From Gracilaria domingensis (lineage: Eukaryota > Rhodophyta > Florideophyceae > Gracilariales > Gracilariaceae): a stretch of 64,000 nucleotides of DNA. Shown here piece after piece: positions 63,727 through 64,000 of this stretch. Positions within the stretch are counted from its first letter, which is position 1; the number at the start of each line of letters is the position of its first letter. Location: contig VCMS01000022.1 in the NCBI GenBank assembly GCA_022539475.1, positions 666,237 through 730,236 on the forward strand, given 5' to 3'. The notes beneath the pieces are model-generated. The model worked only from the letters and a program-made list of their open reading frames with translations. It ran no database searches and was not told the DNA's origin. Both the position numbers and the translations under genes were made by a program.

Positions 63727-63984
63727 CTACGAAGGTATATGATTCCACATCCACACGCCCACTCGTTGGAGAACGGGCTCTCCTTCGTTGGTTTTGTCGG
63801 TGCGGTGTTCTGCGGCAAGTTTTCGCCTATTGGATGAGAACGTGGTGCACAACTTGTACTTCTCCGACCCAGATGACTGAGATGACTGAGTCTCCAAAAT
63901 CGGCGACACTTTTTCTGACAGGAAGGCGAAAAAGTTATTAACAGTCCGTTCGCACTCACACAGAATCGCTTTCATTCTCCTCAC
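63727..63984 (-). CDS. Possible C-terminal end of a gene leaving the window
   Basis: The minus-strand frame RRMKAILCECERTVNNFFAF, LSEKVSPILETQSSQS, then a basic Ser/Thr stretch and VGVWMWNHIPS and stop is open to near the window edge, and a gene could continue beyond 64000. It is hydrophilic, with no recognised motif. A second minus frame overlaps it, so coding status is unsure. Confidence 0.25.
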   Translation of the reverse strand: MRRMKAILCECERTVNNFFAFLSEKVSPILETQSSQSSGSEKYKLCTTFSSNRRKLAAEHRTDKTNEGEPVLQRVGVWMWNHIPS

Positions 63985-64000
63985 TCGATCGGTGCTTCTG

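Noticed and set aside
1-64000. tRNA, rRNA or other standard RNA genes
   Set aside because: I looked for T-loop words such as GGTTCGA with matching stems and for conserved rRNA words and found none that fold properly. GGGTTCGAACG near 27675 lies inside the methylase gene.

Overview
The window is nuclear DNA of a eukaryote. TATA-like boxes sit upstream of several genes, at least one gene has short GT-AG introns, and chromodomain Ty3/Gypsy, Ty1/Copia and Plavaka-like (CMC/CACTA superfamily) transposons are present, with one 305-base assembly gap. Most coding frames are long and intron-poor. My low-confidence guess is a compact, transposon-rich algal genome, perhaps a red alga; a fungus or another protist is not excluded.

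Layout. 1-1833 is the 3' end of a chromodomain Gypsy element (G1) that landed in a Copia element (1834 to about 4934, minus strand). 7988-17944 is a second Gypsy element (L, minus strand). 18325 to about 19760 holds the duplicated, decayed 3' part of a spliced minus-strand gene. 20108-23326 is a Plavaka-like transposase. 40164-40856 is a decayed HAD-like gene. 42740-45846 has a ketopantoate-reductase-like gene, half of a ribulose-phosphate 3-epimerase gene, three tandem hairpins and a coiled-coil gene. 46310-47545 is the 3' end of another Gypsy copy. 49650-51735 is a decayed second Plavaka-like gene, cut by a third Gypsy element (R, to about 61935). The last 2 kb is weakly coding and rich in hairpins.

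The outstanding region is 23700-39917. On the minus strand a unit made of a DPPY-type DNA methyltransferase, a SET-domain protein and a basic coiled-coil protein occurs twice in tandem. One unit (A) is nearly intact and the other (B) is decayed and strongly diverged. On the plus strand, divergent from unit B, lie a ParB-like protein and a 2-oxoglutarate/Fe(II) dioxygenase. The two gene sets face away from a 1.45-kb inverted repeat whose ~100-bp outer arms each carry the same TTTAAA box, and which encloses five near-perfect ~75-bp palindromes. Together the genes look like a self-contained DNA and histone modification module: a DNA methylase, a SET methylase, a ParB-like factor and an oxidative enzyme. 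Whether it is mobile cargo, perhaps moved by the neighbouring transposase, or a host locus cannot be decided from the sequence.

Two further themes stand out. Gypsy elements L and R share an unusual design in which an extra ORF of about 630 codons points back at the polymerase gene. Near-perfect hairpins with tiny loops are scattered through the noncoding parts of the window.
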